Source of the DNA: Manduca sexta | Taxonomy: Eukaryota; Arthropoda; Insecta; Lepidoptera; Sphingidae | Direction: 5' to 3' | DNA: 64,000 bases | Assembly (NCBI RefSeq): GCF_014839805.1 | Contig: NC_051116.1 | Span: forward strand, 1,860,001-1,924,000 | Program-made: the position numbers and the translations under genes | Part shown: positions 63,053-64,000 of the stretch, in pieces | How positions within the stretch are numbered: the first letter of the stretch is position 1 | Layout of the letters: every line of letters begins with the position of its first letter | Notes under the pieces: generated by a model | Databases searched by the model: none | What the model saw: only the letters and a program-made list of their open reading frames with translations | Told to the model about the DNA's origin: nothing

Positions 63053-63311
63053 TGAATAAATATTGCGTATCAAATGCGTAAATAATGGCGCCATTTTAAA
63101 CACTTGATAGAGATCACGATGGCTATGCGTGTAATACGGCCGCTGATGGATGACTTCGACAACGTTGGAGGTTTTGTATAAAGAGGTTATTAAAGTTTTG
63201 CTCAAGTTTATCGAATTTTATATAAGCAAAGGCGCGTTAAGTCACTTGGGTTACGGTGCGTCCACACAAGTTATTTTTGTTATAATTAAGAAAATTTGTC
63301 ATAATGTTTGA

Positions 63312-63406
63312 AAGTGTTGGATGGTGTTTCTACTGTTTATGGGCGGTCGTATCGCTTACCATCAGGCGAACGGCAAGCTCGTCTCGTCATTCAAAGCAAT
63401 AAAAAA
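63312..63406 (+). repeat. Family D, 5'-truncated
   Basis: GTGTTGGATGGTGTTTCTAC to CAAAGCAATAAAAAAG. A typical 5' truncation of a retroposed sequence. Confidence 0.87.
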
Positions 63407-63439
63407 GAGGAAATAAGTTTGTTACACATAAACGAAAAC

Positions 63440-63672
63440 AAATACACCACGCCTTTGTCATCGAAGGGGTAGGCAGAGGTATAACCAGGGCACGTTTCGC
63501 CAAGTGTTCCGTCCCATGATGTGATATGAAGTACAAATTCCAGACTCCAAACTAATAATATCAGCCTGATACTAAGCAAAAAAATCTAGTACCACTTTGT
63601 CCGACCCGGGATTTGAACCCGAAACTTTAGAGCGATGTCGTACCGCGCACGCAGTAGAACTATAGCAAGGTA
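63440..63672 (-). repeat. SINE A
   Basis: Minus-strand copy with GAAGGGGTAGGCAGAGGTAT, TCCGTCCCATGATGTGATAT and the B box GGTTCAAATCCCGG. A small AATAATATCAGCC insertion sits in the middle. Confidence 0.83.
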
Positions 63673-64000
63673 ATAAACGCAACCGATGAATAAGATTGAA
63701 TGAAAGGCACAAAGATAGACTATGCCTCTAACGTACAAACAAGCTATTTCTTTCTAAGACTTGCGAAAAGAATCCCTTAAAAAAATATATAAAAGAAATA
63801 ATTACTAACTAATTAACCGATTGTTGCCGACCTCTTTAAATCCTATAACAACCGTTGCCATGGCAACGCGCTGAGACGACAAACCCAAAGCAGTAACACG
63901 AATTAGTTAATTAAGGTTGCTTTGGGTACTTAGAGAAGTTACATGTTTTGCGTCGTATATTATTATATTTACATCAAAATCATCTTAATGATATACAAGG
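63673..64000. other. Non-coding sequence at the window end
   Basis: Contains the X-box palindrome listed separately; no open frame or repeat recognised. Confidence 0.4.
63854..63867. promoter_or_regulatory. RFX X-box, perfect palindrome
   Basis: GTTGCCATGGCAAC matches the X-box consensus on both half-sites with a two-base spacer. A ciliary-type gene just beyond the window is possible but unseen. Confidence 0.4.

Overview
The window looks like nuclear DNA from a lepidopteran (moth or butterfly). It is AT-rich and packed with interspersed repeats: tRNA-derived SINEs, Helitrons that start TC, end CTAG and sit between A and T, 5'-truncated non-LTR retrotransposons ending in (GAT)n, and small inverted-repeat DNA transposons. 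The species cannot be named from the sequence. No complete host protein-coding gene, tRNA, rRNA or CRISPR array is visible. The only good host-exon candidate is a 38-nt segment at 18021-18058 with near-ideal splice sites, so part of the window may be intron of a large gene. Every open frame of 140 codons or more lies inside repeats.

Repeat families are given letters here. A is a tRNA-derived SINE ending in (ATGT)n. B is a tRNA-derived SINE ending in (ATT)n. C is an unclassified repeat with a strong internal palindrome. D is an unclassified retroposon-like repeat ending AATAAAAA. E is a third SINE-like family. F carries the motif CGAAACGTCGG and is probably a retroelement end. G, H, I, K, L, N and O are unclassified families present two to four times. 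J is a hAT-like small DNA transposon starting CAGTGGCG. M is a long-inverted-repeat MITE.

Layout. 0-16 kb: SINEs A, B and D, a Helitron with a doubled 3' end (7.2 kb), and LINE 3' ends at 6.2, 10.6, 11.1 and 13.0 kb. 16-28 kb: family K, the candidate exon, dense SINE A/B/C/D copies, and a J element nested in SINE A at 21.2 kb. 28.2-29.3 kb: a compact LTR element with two nearly identical 208-bp LTRs, TG...CA ends and a CATA target duplication. 29.9-30.8 kb: a SINE with a 13-bp target duplication carrying a 626-bp hAT-like element with its own 8-bp duplication. 31-43 kb: mostly unique AT-rich DNA with family F copies and a 365-bp TTAA-flanked foldback element at 39.2 kb. 43-45 kb: a solo LTR inserted in family I, then a 0.9-kb Helitron with a 123-bp tandem array. 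45-64 kb: more Helitrons, SINEs, two LINE 3' ends and unique AT-rich DNA.

The mobile elements form a nested record of insertions that target-site duplications and empty-site comparisons allow to be ordered. Candidate regulatory sites (three RFX X-box palindromes, one E2F-type palindrome, one CRE) are sequence matches only. All statements rest on reading the sequence; family names and clades were not confirmed by a search.
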